Shown piece after piece: positions 8,806 to 17,980 of a stretch of 54,382 nucleotides of DNA. Location: NCBI GenBank assembly GCA_035278025.1, contig DATEJK010000211.1:1-54382 (forward strand), in the 5' to 3' direction. Each line of letters opens with the position of its first letter. Position 1 is the stretch's first letter. A model generated the notes under the pieces. It saw only the letters and a program-made list of their open reading frames with translations. It searched no databases and had not been told where the DNA came from. Source of the stretch: JAICWP01 sp035278025 (GTDB lineage: Bacteria > Acidobacteriota > Terriglobia > Terriglobales > Acidobacteriaceae). Position numbers and translations under genes: made by a program.

Positions 8806-10392
8806 TCAGAATTTGCCCGTCAAAGTCTGCAGCGTGGCCAGGCCAGCGCGATACCTTAACTGCCCGCCGTCATAAGCGTTGCGAGCAGCGGCCAGCACAT
8901 TCTGCGCGTCCACCACCTCCAGCGCGGTGGACTCTCCTGCCTGATAGCGAAGCGTGGTCAGGCGCAAGCTCTCGGCGGCCAGGTCGGCGGCCTGCCTGAG
9001 TCCCTGGACCTCCGCACGCGAGACGGCCGCCTCATTGTAAAAGGAATACAAACTACTGAGCGCCTGGCGCTGGGCCTGGCTCAACTCCACCCTGGCCTGC
9101 TGGCGCCGGTATTCCGCTTGCCGCAGCTTGCTTAACGTAGCTCCCCAATTCCAGATGGGGACATTCAAAGATGCGGTAATGAAGTAACCCGGAGTCGGCA
9201 CCGGTCCCAATTCCGGAAAGGCAGCGTCAACCGCGCGCAAGCCTATGGCATTGGACTCGATACCGTAAACGCCATCCAGGCTGAGTGTGGGAAAAAATGC
9301 GGCGCGGGCGATGCTCACATCGGACCGGGCGGCGCGCATAGCTTCCATTGCCGCGCGCACATCCTGGTTCCCATGCGCGGCCATGGCGGCAATGTCGCTA
9401 AAGGGAGGCAAGGCCGGCGCTTGGTCCATGTCGTCCACCAGGTTGAAGTTCAAGTCCAGACTGGGCGAGAGCAGCACCGCCAGATCGAGCCGGGCTTTGC
9501 TCATGGCCAGCGCCGCTTCCTGAAAAGCTTGGCTCTGCTGGTCATATTGAATCTGCGCCTTGATCACGTCGCTGCGGGCCACCTCCCCGCCGCGCTGCAA
9601 ATCCTGGCTGATCTTGAGGAAGTGCTGGGCCTGGTCCAGCACCTGCTGCGCCGTGGCGTACTGGCGCTGGGCCACAATCAAGCCATAGTAAAGGCTGGTA
9701 ACCGTAACCGTGAGCCCACGGCGCGCGATTTCCGCTTTGGCCTGGGCTATGGCCGAGGCCGCGGCAGCACGCTTATAGGGAGAGAGCGTGAAAAATCCCG
9801 CAGGAAAGTCCTGATGAACAACGCCCCAGATGCGGTAAACATGCACTCCGTCATTGGTGACGAAGCGTCCGCTGGCCAGTTTGCCGTTGCCCTGGGTGCC
9901 CAGATACTGCTGGGTATAGCTTAGCGAGGGCAGCAACGAAGCCCGCGCCTGCACACGGTCTTCATTGGCCACTTTGGCATCGGTGACCGCTGAAAGATAC
10001 TGGCCATAGTTTCTACTGGCGCGGCCAATCGCGTCCTGCAGCGTAATCGTGACCGGCGGCCCGGTTTGCCCCGGCTCCCCTGGTTCCATTAGCGCCACAC
10101 CAGGGGGAGGGACGGCGGGGGATGGCTCCGGTTGCTGGGCATACGTAACGGTTGGCGGAGTTCCGCCGGGAGGCGATGTTTGCGCCGCCTGAGCGCTGAG
10201 CAGGGGCGTGGCCCGCAGCGCATTTCGCAGAACGCTGAGCTGCGACGTCCCTGTCGCCTTGGAATTGGCAGAGCCCGCCCTGATCAAGGGCGCGGACGGC
10301 GCTTCCGCCAAACCCGCCGGGGCTGGTTGCTGAGCCACTGCACCGCCCGCTATCAGAATGCAGGCCAGATACACTGCTGCCGCTCGATGCAC
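8806..10392 (-). CDS. TolC-family outer-membrane efflux channel
   Basis: Outer-membrane exit duct of the tripartite pump, 528 aa. GTG 10392 is preferred over TTG 10404: GGAGG sits five bases before it, and translation then begins with a typical signal peptide (MHRAAAVYLACILIAGGAVAQ). Two OEP repeats follow a proline-rich linker of about 100 residues: repeat one begins near VTITLQDAIGRASRNYGQYLSAVTDAKVANEDRVQARASLLPSLSY in the usual manner, and repeat two contains RAARSDVSIARAAFFPTLSLD. Its last helices (LRQAADLAAESLRLTTLRYQAGESTALEVVDAQNVLAAARNAY) match the TolC consensus, including the Y-x-A-G-x-x-x-x-LEVVDAQ segment. It is the first gene of the channel-adaptor-permease block, 87 bp behind the GAF histidine kinase. 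Confidence 0.93.
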   Translation of the reverse strand: MHRAAAVYLACILIAGGAVAQQPAPAGLAEAPSAPLIRAGSANSKATGTSQLSVLRNALRATPLLSAQAAQTSPPGGTPPTVTYAQQPEPSPAVPPPGVALMEPGEPGQTGPPVTITLQDAIGRASRNYGQYLSAVTDAKVANEDRVQARASLLPSLSYTQQYLGTQGNGKLASGRFVTNDGVHVYRIWGVVHQDFPAGFFTLSPYKRAAAASAIAQAKAEIARRGLTVTVTSLYYGLIVAQRQYATAQQVLDQAQHFLKISQDLQRGGEVARSDVIKAQIQYDQQSQAFQEAALAMSKARLDLAVLLSPSLDLNFNLVDDMDQAPALPPFSDIAAMAAHGNQDVRAAMEAMRAARSDVSIARAAFFPTLSLDGVYGIESNAIGLRAVDAAFPELGPVPTPGYFITASLNVPIWNWGATLSKLRQAEYRRQQARVELSQAQRQALSSLYSFYNEAAVSRAEVQGLRQAADLAAESLRLTTLRYQAGESTALEVVDAQNVLAAARNAYDGGQLRYRAGLATLQTLTGKF

Positions 10393-10479
10393 GTCCCCCT
10401 CCAAGCCGCTAATGTAACGGGCACCAGATTAAGGCAAGCTTAACCGCTTGCCCAGACCCGAAGGCGCTGGTGAGAGGGA

Positions 10480-12255
10480 CTAGGAGGCGCGGGAAAGCTG
10501 GGCAGCAGAGGGCAGGCAGATAGTAAAGCAGGTGCCGGCAGCACTGCTCTCCACAGTGATAGTGCCGCCATGCTTCTCCACAATCTGACGGGTCACCCAG
10601 AGCCCCAGGCCGGTGCCCAGTTCCGCCTTGGTGGTAAAGAAAGGCTCGAAGATGCGGGTAAGGTTTTCGTCAGGAATGCCGTGGCCGTTGTCGGCAACGC
10701 GAAGCTGCACGCCGGCGTCGGAATCGGCCGTGGCCACTGTGAGCTCGCCGCCGGGAGGCAGAACATCAATCGCATTGGCCACCAGATTGGCAATTACCTG
10801 GCGCAGCTCGCCCTTCGAGCCGAAAACCTGCTGCGGGTACTCGAGGTCGCTGTGCACGTGAATGTTCTTGGCGTGCAGCTTGGCTTCATAAAGAGCGAGC
10901 ACTTCGCGCACCAGTTCGGCAATGTCCACGGGGGTGGGAGCACCGCTATCGCGATAAAAGCCCAAAGTCATTTTGGTGATGTGAGCAATGCGGGAGAGCT
11001 CCTCCTCAACCATTTGCAGGTAGCGGCGGGCCTCTCCGGCGGGAGCAGAACGGGCGAGGTAGATAAGATTGGTGACCGCCTCCAGGGGATTGTTGATCTC
11101 GTGGGCAATGGTAGCGGCCAGGCGCCCGGCAGTAGCCAGGCGTTCGGTCTTGACCAGCGCGGCCTCGGTACGGGCGCGCTCTTCCAGCTGCCACTGCACC
11201 TGGCGGAACAGGCGGCTGTTGTCAATGGCGGCGGCGGCGCGGGCAGCCAGGGCCTCGGCGAGTTCCAGATCGGCCGGCGAAAGAACCCGACCGGATTCCG
11301 CGGTCACAAACACCAGAGCGCCGAATACGCGATCGCGCGAAGACATGGGAACTACTAAGGCGGATTTCATGTTAAGCGCATGGACCAGGCGCAATCGCTC
11401 CGGCTCCTTCACATTCTGGAGCAGCATTTCTTCCCTGACCTCGGGGAAGAACTGGGGCTCGCCGGTTTCGATCACCGTGGCAATGGCGCTGCCGCTGCTG
11501 AGGGTGGGCGGATACTTGCTGTATAACTCGGTGGCCAGCGCAATACGGGTCGGGTCGCGATGAGCGACAGCCGTGCGTTCCAGGGTTCCCTGGTCGTTGG
11601 TCACGAAGGCGGCGCACCAATCGGCGATCTCAGGCACCGCCAACTCGGCCACGCGCTGCAGAGTGATGTTGAAGTCGAGCGAAGCGCCCAGGGCGGCGCT
11701 GGCCTGAGCCAAAAACGCGGCGCGGCGCCGTTGCGCCTCCGCTTGCTCGCGCAGGCGGACTTGCTCGGCGTACAGTTCGGCGGTACTGATACCGGAAGCG
11801 GCCAGGTTGGCCAGCACTTCCGCCTCTTCCAACTCGTCGGACTGCAGCTCCCGCCGCCGGCGAAAATAAAACGTGATGGTGCCCACGTTGCGGCCCTGGA
11901 TGCGCAGCGGCAGAGCGAGCAGCGATTGGATGCCTTCGGCTTCGTAGCCCCGCCGCCGGTGCTCCAGTAGCGGCAACTGGTGCACATCGGTAGCCACAAT
12001 GGGCTCATCACTCAAGTCGGCTATGCCGGAGCCGGCAATGGACGAGTTCTCCAGATAGGCCGCCGAAAGGCCGCGTGAAGCCAGCACGCGCCACATGCCG
12101 GCGCTCTCATCCAGGCGCCAGACAGCATAGGCATCGGCAGCAATCAGCTCCCGGGAGAGGGCCAGGATGCGGTCCAGTACGGTAACCAACTCGGGCTGGG
12201 CGAGCAGAGTAGCGGAGGCCTGCAGCAACAGATGCAGGGACTCGGAATTGCTCAT
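10480..12255 (-). CDS. Soluble GAF-GAF sensor histidine kinase
   Basis: Cytoplasmic histidine kinase with no membrane segment. ATG 12255 (591 aa) is chosen because the upstream extension to 12381 is Cys/Phe-rich and AT-rich, more like leader than coding sequence, although starts at 12321 (GTG) or 12381 (TTG) cannot be excluded. Order: GAF domain 1 (about residues 15-160), GAF domain 2 (about 185-350, with ALVVPMSSRDRVFGALVFVTAE), then a HisKA helix with phospho-acceptor His385 in AATIAHEINNPLEAV, and a HATPase domain with the N box (VIANLVANAIDVLPPGG), G1 box (VADNGHGIPDENLTRIFEPF) and G2 box (GTGLGLWVTRQIVEKHGG). No response regulator is adjacent, so it is an orphan kinase. It precedes the efflux block on the same strand and could sense a cue relevant to it; that is inference. 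Confidence 0.9.
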   Translation of the reverse strand: MSNSESLHLLLQASATLLAQPELVTVLDRILALSRELIAADAYAVWRLDESAGMWRVLASRGLSAAYLENSSIAGSGIADLSDEPIVATDVHQLPLLEHRRRGYEAEGIQSLLALPLRIQGRNVGTITFYFRRRRELQSDELEEAEVLANLAASGISTAELYAEQVRLREQAEAQRRRAAFLAQASAALGASLDFNITLQRVAELAVPEIADWCAAFVTNDQGTLERTAVAHRDPTRIALATELYSKYPPTLSSGSAIATVIETGEPQFFPEVREEMLLQNVKEPERLRLVHALNMKSALVVPMSSRDRVFGALVFVTAESGRVLSPADLELAEALAARAAAAIDNSRLFRQVQWQLEERARTEAALVKTERLATAGRLAATIAHEINNPLEAVTNLIYLARSAPAGEARRYLQMVEEELSRIAHITKMTLGFYRDSGAPTPVDIAELVREVLALYEAKLHAKNIHVHSDLEYPQQVFGSKGELRQVIANLVANAIDVLPPGGELTVATADSDAGVQLRVADNGHGIPDENLTRIFEPFFTTKAELGTGLGLWVTRQIVEKHGGTITVESSAAGTCFTICLPSAAQLSRAS

Positions 12256-12477
12256 GGGCACCGAGGCTGACCTCGCGCCGGCGGTCTTTTCGGGTTCTGG
12301 TTTGGGCTGCGAAGCGGTCACGGCGCGCAACAAATTAAAAAAAATACAGCAAAGACATTTAGTAGATGCGCGTAACCGCAAACGGAGTTGCTCTGGAAGG
12401 TGTTACCTACGGGTCGCTCACCCCATCACGAGTCCAACTTATTAGCTCTCAGCCAATTGGGCGGCCAGTGAAGGTGT

Positions 12478-13695
12478 TCAACTCAGTATGCCCGTACGCT
12501 TGCCGACGCGCTGCAGCACCTGGAGCGCGCGGTCCAATTCCTCGCGGGTATGGGTTGCGGTCACGATGGTGCGCACCCGCGCTTTTCCTTCAGGCACCGT
12601 GGGGAAAGCAATGCCGGTGCCCATTACTCCTTCCTGGAACAACTCGCGGGAAAAGTCCATGGTCAGTTTGCCATCGCCAATGATGATGGGCGTTATGGGA
12701 GTTTCGCTGGCGGGAGTGTTCACGCCGCCGATGTTGTACCCCAGATTGCCTAGTTCCTTCTTCCAGTAGCGGGTATTCTCCCAAAGCTTCTCGATGCGCT
12801 CGGGCTCCTGCTCCAGCACATCAAAGGCGGCGATGCAACTGGCGGCCACGGAGGGAGGGTGCGAGGTGGAGAACAGGAACGGGCGGGCACGATGGTAGAG
12901 AAAATCAATCAGGTCGCGCGAGCCGCATACGTAGCCGCCGAGCGCGCCGATAGCCTTGGAGAGCGTTCCCACCTGGATATCCACCCGGCCGTGGACCTTG
13001 AAGTGGTCAATCGTGCCGCGGCCGTTGCGGCCCAGCACGCCGGAGGCATGCGCGTCATCCACCATCATGATGGCGCCATATTTCTCCGCCAGATCGCACA
13101 ACGCGGGCAGCTGCGCAACATCGCCATCCATGGAGAAAACGCCGTCCGTGATCAGCAGCTTGTGGCCGGGCTGGCCGGCAACTTCCTGGAGCAGTTCCTC
13201 GGCGTGCGCCGCGTCCTTGTGGCGAAACACCTTGATGGTGGCGCGGGAGAGGCGCGCGCCGTCAATAATCGAGGCGTGGTTCAGCTCGTCGGAGATGATG
13301 AAATCTTCTTTGCCCAGCACGGCGGAGACGGTGCCGGCGTTGGCGGCGAAACCGGACTGGAACACCACCGAGGCCTCCACGTTTTTAAAGCGGGCGATTT
13401 TTTCCTCCAGTTCCATGTGGATTTTCATGGTGCCGGCAATGGTGCGCACCGCGCCCGAGCCTACGCCATACTTGCGCGTGGCCTCCAGCGCCGCTTCCCG
13501 CAGCCTGGGATGGGTGGTCAGCCCCAGGTAGTTGTTGGAGGCCAGGTTGATGACTTTCTTGCCGTCAAAGGTGCACACCGGCGCCTGCTCATCCTCCAGC
13601 ACCCGCAGGCGGAAGTGGGTGCCTTTTTGCTTGAGCTGGTGCAGTTGCTCGGTGAGGTAGGAGAGTTGCGGGCGGGTGGAGGTCTGGGTAGCCAT
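12478..13695 (-). CDS. kbl: 2-amino-3-ketobutyrate CoA ligase (glycine C-acetyltransferase)
   Basis: PLP enzyme of the alpha-oxoamine synthase family. It cleaves 2-amino-3-ketobutyrate with CoA to glycine and acetyl-CoA, the second step of threonine breakdown after threonine dehydrogenase. ATG 13695 (405 aa, near the 398 aa of E. coli Kbl) has GAGG six bases upstream; the frame reaches further upstream but only as Arg-rich leader. Visible: N-terminal NLASNNYLGLTTHPRL, the His of SDELNHASIIDG, Asp213 and His216 in VDDAHASGVLGRNGRG, and the Schiff-base Lys247 in GTLSKAIGALGG. BioF and HemA share the fold, but sequence segments such as KYGVGSGAVRTIAGTMKIHMELEE and the presence of tdh 4.3 kb away favour Kbl. 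It is transcribed away from the response regulator gene. Confidence 0.88.
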   Translation of the reverse strand: MATQTSTRPQLSYLTEQLHQLKQKGTHFRLRVLEDEQAPVCTFDGKKVINLASNNYLGLTTHPRLREAALEATRKYGVGSGAVRTIAGTMKIHMELEEKIARFKNVEASVVFQSGFAANAGTVSAVLGKEDFIISDELNHASIIDGARLSRATIKVFRHKDAAHAEELLQEVAGQPGHKLLITDGVFSMDGDVAQLPALCDLAEKYGAIMMVDDAHASGVLGRNGRGTIDHFKVHGRVDIQVGTLSKAIGALGGYVCGSRDLIDFLYHRARPFLFSTSHPPSVAASCIAAFDVLEQEPERIEKLWENTRYWKKELGNLGYNIGGVNTPASETPITPIIIGDGKLTMDFSRELFQEGVMGTGIAFPTVPEGKARVRTIVTATHTREELDRALQVLQRVGKRTGILS

Positions 13696-13915
13696 GAGGT
13701 GCCTCGCTTGCGCCACCGCGAAAGTGCGCGGAAGAACGCGGGGTTCGAAACTTATAAGTGTACCGCCGAAGCGCAGCGGGCGGGAAACTGCAAGCCAGCG
13801 GGACCGCCGCCGATCTAGAGGCTTAAGCACCCCTTAAGCCTGGCCTGGGTAGACTCCTACTGAAACCTTGTGCGTCACCGCTCCAGCGCCGGATAATCTC
13901 AAACTAAGGGGCGCC

Positions 13916-14602
13916 ATGCGAGTACTGGTGATCGAGGACGAGCGGCGGCTGGCGGAGAATGTTGCCCGCAGCCTGAAGGAGAATGCGTCCTGGGTGGTGG
14001 ATATCGCACTGGATGGAGTAAACGGGTTACACCTGGCGGAGTCGGTGGGTTATGACCTGATTGTGCTCGACCTTATGCTGCCCAAGCTGGATGGCCTGGA
14101 GCTGCTGCGCCGCTACCGCCAGCAGGGACACAAAACGCCGGTACTGGTACTGACGGCACGCTACGAGAAGCAGTCCATCGTGAGGCTGCTCAACACGGGC
14201 GCCGACGACTATCTGGCCAAGCCTTTCGACCTGGGAGAGTTCCTGGCGCGAGCCAAGGCGCTGGTGCGCCGGGCCAAGGGACAGCCCACGCCCATGCTGG
14301 TGGTGGGCGACCTGGAGGTAAACACCGTCGAACGCACGGTGCGGCGCAGCGGGCGCGACATCACCCTGACTCCAATGGAATACCGGGTGCTGGAGTACCT
14401 GGCCCACCGGCCAAGGGCAGTGGTCTCAAAAACAGAACTCCTGGAGCACCTGTACGACTACAACTGGGAGAAGTTCAGCAACGTGATTGAGGTCTACATT
14501 TCCGGGCTGCGCAGAAAAATTGATGACGGCGCGCCCGCGAAACTGATTCACACCATGCGCGGGCAGGGATACGCGCTGCGCGTGGGCGAAAGCAAAGGAT
14601 AG
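13916..14602 (+). CDS. OmpR-family response regulator
   Basis: DNA-binding response regulator, 228 aa. ATG 13916 has an AAGGGG ribosome site; the frame extends upstream to 13868 without support. The receiver domain (1-115) has all key residues: acidic pair Glu7/Asp8, phospho-acceptor Asp52 in VLDLMLPKLDGLELL, Thr80 and Lys102 in DDYLAKPFD. The C-terminal winged helix (about 130-225) carries TLTPMEYRVLEYLAHRP and the recognition-helix region NVIEVYISGLRRKIDDG, ending with the hairpin IHTMRGQGYALR. The cognate sensor kinase follows 101 bp downstream. The intergenic gap holds a word-repeat that starts right after the stop codon. Confidence 0.95.
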   Translation: MRVLVIEDERRLAENVARSLKENASWVVDIALDGVNGLHLAESVGYDLIVLDLMLPKLDGLELLRRYRQQGHKTPVLVLTARYEKQSIVRLLNTGADDYLAKPFDLGEFLARAKALVRRAKGQPTPMLVVGDLEVNTVERTVRRSGRDITLTPMEYRVLEYLAHRPRAVVSKTELLEHLYDYNWEKFSNVIEVYISGLRRKIDDGAPAKLIHTMRGQGYALRVGESKG

Positions 14603-14690
14603 ACTTGAGTTTCGGAGTTTCAGGTTCGAGTTTTTTGGGTCTGAGTCTTGAGAAACTTGAAACCTCGCAACTTAATGCGCGAAACCAAGC
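14603..14690. repeat. GTTTCAAG-type intergenic word repeat with inverted arms
   Basis: Starting at the first base after the regulator stop, the words ACTTGAGTTTC, GGAGTTTCAGG and TTCGAG recur, and near 14650-14665 the complementary GAAACTTGAAACCT appears. The same vocabulary is found at 46090-46165 and 46735-46881. The two halves can pair imperfectly. Confidence 0.55.
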
Positions 14691-14703
14691 TGGTTTTTTC
14701 TAG

Positions 14704-16167
14704 ATGAAGAGATTGTCATTAACAGGCCGCCTCACCGCCGTGGTCGTCGGCGCCCAGTTGCTGCTGGCAATCGGACTGGTGCTGGTGGGGATCACCTTCG
14801 CCCGGCGGCAGCTGCTGGCGGCCTTCGACATGAACCTGCAGGGGAGGGCCCGGGCCATCGCCGCCCTGGTTTACTATCCCCCGAATGGCGAGCCGGGGCT
14901 GCTGTTTGACAATGACGAGGCGCCGCCCTCCTTCGAAGCCTCGCGTCCCGACATCTACGAGGTGAAGAGCGCCGCTCCGCGGTTCGAGGCCCATTCCAAA
15001 AACTTTGATTCCGCTTTCCTCAAGGCCGAGCTGGCGGGCCAGGATTACTGGAATTTCAACTGGAAGGGCGTGCCTTACCGCGGGCTGATTCTGCGCAATA
15101 TCGCCATTCGCGACCAGGAGACGGGACCCACCGACACCGATGTGGCGGTGGATGTCTTCTATGCCGCGCCCACGTTGGACATCACCCGCCGCGCCGAGGA
15201 GGTAGGCTTGATGGTGGGTGGAGCCAGTCTGCTGCTCCTGGTGCTTACCGGGCTGCTGGCGGCATGGGCGGTGCGCCGCGGCTTGTGGCCGTTGCGCGAC
15301 CTGGCGCGAGAAGCGGGCGCCATTTCGGTGAAGAACTGGAATTTTCGCCCGCCTAAGGACGCTCTCGATACTTCGGAACTGGCGCCTCTGGCGCGGGCCA
15401 TTGAAACCGTGCTCAGCAAGCTGGAGCTGGCTTTTGTGCAACAGCGCGAGTTCCTGGCCGACGCGGCTCATGAGCTGAAGACCTCGGTAGCCATCCTGAA
15501 ATCCACTTTCCAGTCTCTGCTGCAGAAACCGCGCTCGCCGCACGAGTACCGGGTCGGGCTGCTGGACCTGATGGGTGACGTGGACCGGCTGGAGGAACTA
15601 CTGAACCGCATGCTGCGCCTGGCGCGGGCGGAACAGCAGGCGGCCGATGGCGGTCCGCGCACACTGGAGGTGGCGGACCTGGCCTCCACCTGCGAAATGG
15701 CGGCGGCTCGCATCAAGAGCCTGGCCGCGGCGCGCGGCGTGGAAGTCCAACTGGCCAGCAATGGCAGCGGGGAAGTAAACGCCGATGCCGACGATCTGGA
15801 ACTGGTGTGGGTGAATCTGCTGGAAAACGCCATCCAGCACAGTCCCCCGAGTTCCGTGGTTCGGCTGCAGGTGCAGCGGGAAGCGGACAGCGCTTCCATC
15901 AGCGTGCAGGATCGGGGCACAGGGATCGCCGCCGAAGATCTGCCTTACATTTTCGAGCGCTTCCGGCGCGGCGACCGCTCGCGTTCGCGCGAGACTGGCG
16001 GCTTCGGACTGGGCCTGGCGATCGCCAAGGCCATTGTGGAAGCCTACGGCGGAAGCATTCAGGCGGAGAGCATTCTGCATGAGGGTACCCGAGTCTGGGT
16101 GCGCCTGCCACTGAGCAGGGAGGCCGAGCCCAAGTCGTCTCCGGTGGCCTCTCCGGAAACATCATGA
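14704..16167 (+). CDS. Membrane sensor histidine kinase of the OmpR-type pair
   Basis: Inner-membrane sensor kinase, 487 aa, partner of the response regulator just upstream. Two membrane helices (about residues 11-32 and 167-190) enclose a periplasmic domain of about 130 residues with no recognised motif (contains NFNWKGVPYRGLILRN). Then a HAMP-like segment (GLWPLRDLAREAGAISVKNW), the H box with phospho-acceptor His256 (FLADAAHELKTSVAIL), N box with Asn375 (VNLLENAIQHSPPSS), G1 (VQDRGTGIAAEDLPYIFERF) and G2 (GGFGLGLAIAKAIVEAYGG). All kinase motifs are intact. The signal is unknown; the architecture resembles the QseC/PmrB class of sensors. Confidence 0.93.
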   Translation: MKRLSLTGRLTAVVVGAQLLLAIGLVLVGITFARRQLLAAFDMNLQGRARAIAALVYYPPNGEPGLLFDNDEAPPSFEASRPDIYEVKSAAPRFEAHSKNFDSAFLKAELAGQDYWNFNWKGVPYRGLILRNIAIRDQETGPTDTDVAVDVFYAAPTLDITRRAEEVGLMVGGASLLLLVLTGLLAAWAVRRGLWPLRDLAREAGAISVKNWNFRPPKDALDTSELAPLARAIETVLSKLELAFVQQREFLADAAHELKTSVAILKSTFQSLLQKPRSPHEYRVGLLDLMGDVDRLEELLNRMLRLARAEQQAADGGPRTLEVADLASTCEMAAARIKSLAAARGVEVQLASNGSGEVNADADDLELVWVNLLENAIQHSPPSSVVRLQVQREADSASISVQDRGTGIAAEDLPYIFERFRRGDRSRSRETGGFGLGLAIAKAIVEAYGGSIQAESILHEGTRVWVRLPLSREAEPKSSPVASPETS

Positions 16168-16365
16168 TAATCAGCCCACGAATCCTTCCCTCCCGATTTG
16201 GCACCTGTGGTGGAATTTTTTCTTCCTGTAAGTGCTCCTTCCCTTCGCCAGAGGTTTAGCCTTCTCCTATCCGCTTATTAACGTAACCAGCTGGCGCAAC
16301 CGACCCTTCCCCGCCGTTGGCGGGTTTGAGCAGGGACCACAATTTCTTAACAAAGGAGCCTTTAT

Positions 16366-16689
16366 ATGTTCGCACGTATGCTGGAAGGCAATGTAAAGCT
16401 GGAGAAGAAGCCCGAGTTCCTGACCAAAGTGCGCGATGAGATCCTCCCCATCCTCAGGAGGCAAACAGGATTCGTGGACATCATCGGCTTGGAGAACGAA
16501 ACCAAACCGGAGAAATTCTGCATCATCAGCCTGTGGCACACCAAGAACGATGCCGAGCGCTATGAGCGCGAAGCCTTTCACAAAGTGAACGACATCACCA
16601 AGCCCTTCCTGACCATGCCGATGGTGGTGAATACCTTCAAAGTGGAAACCACCATCTCCGAGCATGTGATTGCCGCAGTGGCGGCTTGA
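16366..16689 (+). CDS. ABM-fold (antibiotic biosynthesis monooxygenase-like) protein
   Basis: Small soluble dimeric alpha/beta-barrel protein of 107 aa. It fits the ABM pattern: strand MFARMLEGNVK, helix KKPEFLTKVRDEILPILRRQTGFVD, strand GLENETKPEKFCIISLWHT, helix KNDAERYEREAFHKVNDITKPFL and a final strand. Family members range from small monooxygenases to heme-degrading or stress proteins, so the activity is not predictable. ATG 16366 is preceded by AAGGAG at good distance. It stands alone between the sensor kinase and a hairpin terminator. Confidence 0.75.
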   Translation: MFARMLEGNVKLEKKPEFLTKVRDEILPILRRQTGFVDIIGLENETKPEKFCIISLWHTKNDAERYEREAFHKVNDITKPFLTMPMVVNTFKVETTISEHVIAAVAA

Positions 16690-16712
16690 ACGGCGAGCCC
16701 TCACTGCGCAAA

Positions 16713-16746
16713 CGGCCCCGGCATTCGCCCCGTCGGGGCCGCTTTG
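16713..16746 (+). terminator. Hairpin terminator after the ABM gene
   Basis: Perfect 8-bp GC stem (CGGCCCCG at 16713-16720 pairing with 16734-16741) with a 13-nt loop, followed by a short, impure T run (CTTTGTCT). The weak T tract lowers certainty. Confidence 0.5.
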
Positions 16747-16878
16747 TCTGATGTCAACCCCTCAGAAACTCCCTTGGACGGTTTGGTGCATGTGCCAGCG
16801 AATGAGGGTTTCGACTCGGGCATGCGCCCTCGTCAACATGACAGACAAGTTCTATTGGAAGTGGGAAATAATGTAGAG

Positions 16879-17214
16879 TTACGGGGCGGCGGCGGCCTTC
16901 GCCTTGACTACCTTCTGCAGCTGCTGGGCCGCTTCCGGTGTAAGTTCGACAAACTCAATACCCATACCCATGCTGGGATGCACCACACGCACCACGCCAG
17001 GCAGACGAACCCGCGCCGCCGCGGCCTGAAATAGGACCTCGACCGAAGTGCCCACCGGCTCCGGGGTAAGGGTCTCCATGTAGCAACCGCTCAGACTGAT
17101 ATCGCTGAGGAAGCCCCGCAGCGGAGCATTGCTCCCGCGCTTGCAGAATTGCGCTTCGCAGCGGAAATCGTAGCGAGTTGCCGGACGTTTCTCCACTCTG
17201 GCAAATTTAATCAT
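16879..17214 (-). CDS. PilZ-domain protein (probable c-di-GMP receptor)
   Basis: Stand-alone PilZ domain of 111 aa. The two c-di-GMP-binding motifs are both present: RxxxR (Arg10-Pro-Ala-Thr-Arg14 in EKRPATRYDF) and DxSxxG (Asp38-Ile-Ser-Leu-Ser-Gly43 in FLSDISLSGCYME), followed by the beta-barrel strands VEVLFQAAAARVRLPGVVRVVHP and GMGIEFVEL. ATG 17214 is chosen; a GTG three codons earlier is possible. The C-terminus is a short Ala/Lys tail. Such single-domain PilZ proteins act as effectors of c-di-GMP in motility, exopolysaccharide or pilus control; the target here is unknown. The window also encodes a GGDEF protein 30 kb away. Confidence 0.88.
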   Translation of the reverse strand: MIKFARVEKRPATRYDFRCEAQFCKRGSNAPLRGFLSDISLSGCYMETLTPEPVGTSVEVLFQAAAARVRLPGVVRVVHPSMGMGIEFVELTPEAAQQLQKVVKAKAAAAP

Positions 17215-17334
17215 GACGCCCACCCCGGCTCACAAGTTACGAAAGGCGTCTGCCGATCGTCCCCGCTTCTTTATCGCCTTTCAGAACTTCCATCCTTGCG
17301 ATAAGCTGGCCTGCTTTGTCACTGGGGTGAATCC

Positions 17335-17853
17335 ATGCCTGACGTCTCTGCCGCCTACCTCTCGGAAGCAGTTCGATCCCTGCACGCTTACAAGAAGTTG
17401 GCGGAAGGAGCGCTGGCCCAGATCAGCGACGAGGAGTTCTTTCGCAAGCCTGACCCGGAATCGCTCAGCTGCGCTCTGCTGGTGAAGCATATTGCCGGCA
17501 ATCTGCGCTCGCGCTTCACCGATTTCTTGACCAGCGACGGGGAGAAGCCCGACCGCCATCGCGACCAGGAGTTCGAGGATGCATCCGGCGCCACCCGGGC
17601 CGGCCAGATGCGCTCCTGGGAGGAAAACTGGATGCTTTTGTTCCGCAGCCTGGAGGGGCTGCGCCCGGAGGACCTGGAGCGTACGGTGACCATTCGCGGC
17701 GAGCCTTATTCAGTGCTCAAGGCCCTCAACGTGGCCTCGCTGCACTACGCCTACCACATCGGCCAGATCGCCTATTTAGCCAAGCACCTGCGTGGCCCCC
17801 AGTGGAAGTCGCTCAGCGTGCCCAAGCCGGGGCAGGAAAAATACAAAGCGTAA
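17335..17853 (+). CDS. DinB-like / DUF1572 family protein
   Basis: Soluble four-helix-bundle protein of the DinB/YfiT superfamily, 172 aa. The metal-binding His triad expected for this fold is present: His52 (LLVKHIAGNLRSRF), and His137 and His141 (SLHYAYHIGQIAYLAKHL). The sequence fits the DUF1572 subgroup (SDEEFFRKPDPESLSCALLVKH). Superfamily members include metal-dependent thiol transferases such as bacillithiol S-transferases, but the thiol and substrate cannot be assigned. It is divergent from the PilZ gene and ends about 130 bp before tdh. Confidence 0.82.
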   Translation: MPDVSAAYLSEAVRSLHAYKKLAEGALAQISDEEFFRKPDPESLSCALLVKHIAGNLRSRFTDFLTSDGEKPDRHRDQEFEDASGATRAGQMRSWEENWMLLFRSLEGLRPEDLERTVTIRGEPYSVLKALNVASLHYAYHIGQIAYLAKHLRGPQWKSLSVPKPGQEKYKA

Positions 17854-17909
17854 TTGGCGGCAGATGACAGAAGCCATGCCCATACGCTACAGCCGCGTGC
17901 CCACGCGAA

Positions 17910-17918
17910 TGTTAAAAT
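17910..17918 (+). promoter_or_regulatory. Candidate extended -10 promoter for tdh
   Basis: TG at 17910-17911, one base, then TAAAAT (17913-17918), an extended -10 element. No good -35 is seen 17 bp upstream. It lies about 63 bp before the tdh ATG. Confidence 0.35.
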
Positions 17919-17980
17919 CAGGGGTTTCCTGCTGCACTCCGCATCCCCCGGCGCGTAGGAACGGAAGGTGAGAAACCTCA

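Noticed and set aside
12256..12381. N-terminal extension of the GAF kinase (to TTG 12381)
   Set aside because: Cys/Phe-rich, AT-rich, with T runs, no ribosome site; reads more like leader than coding. Kept only as an alternative.
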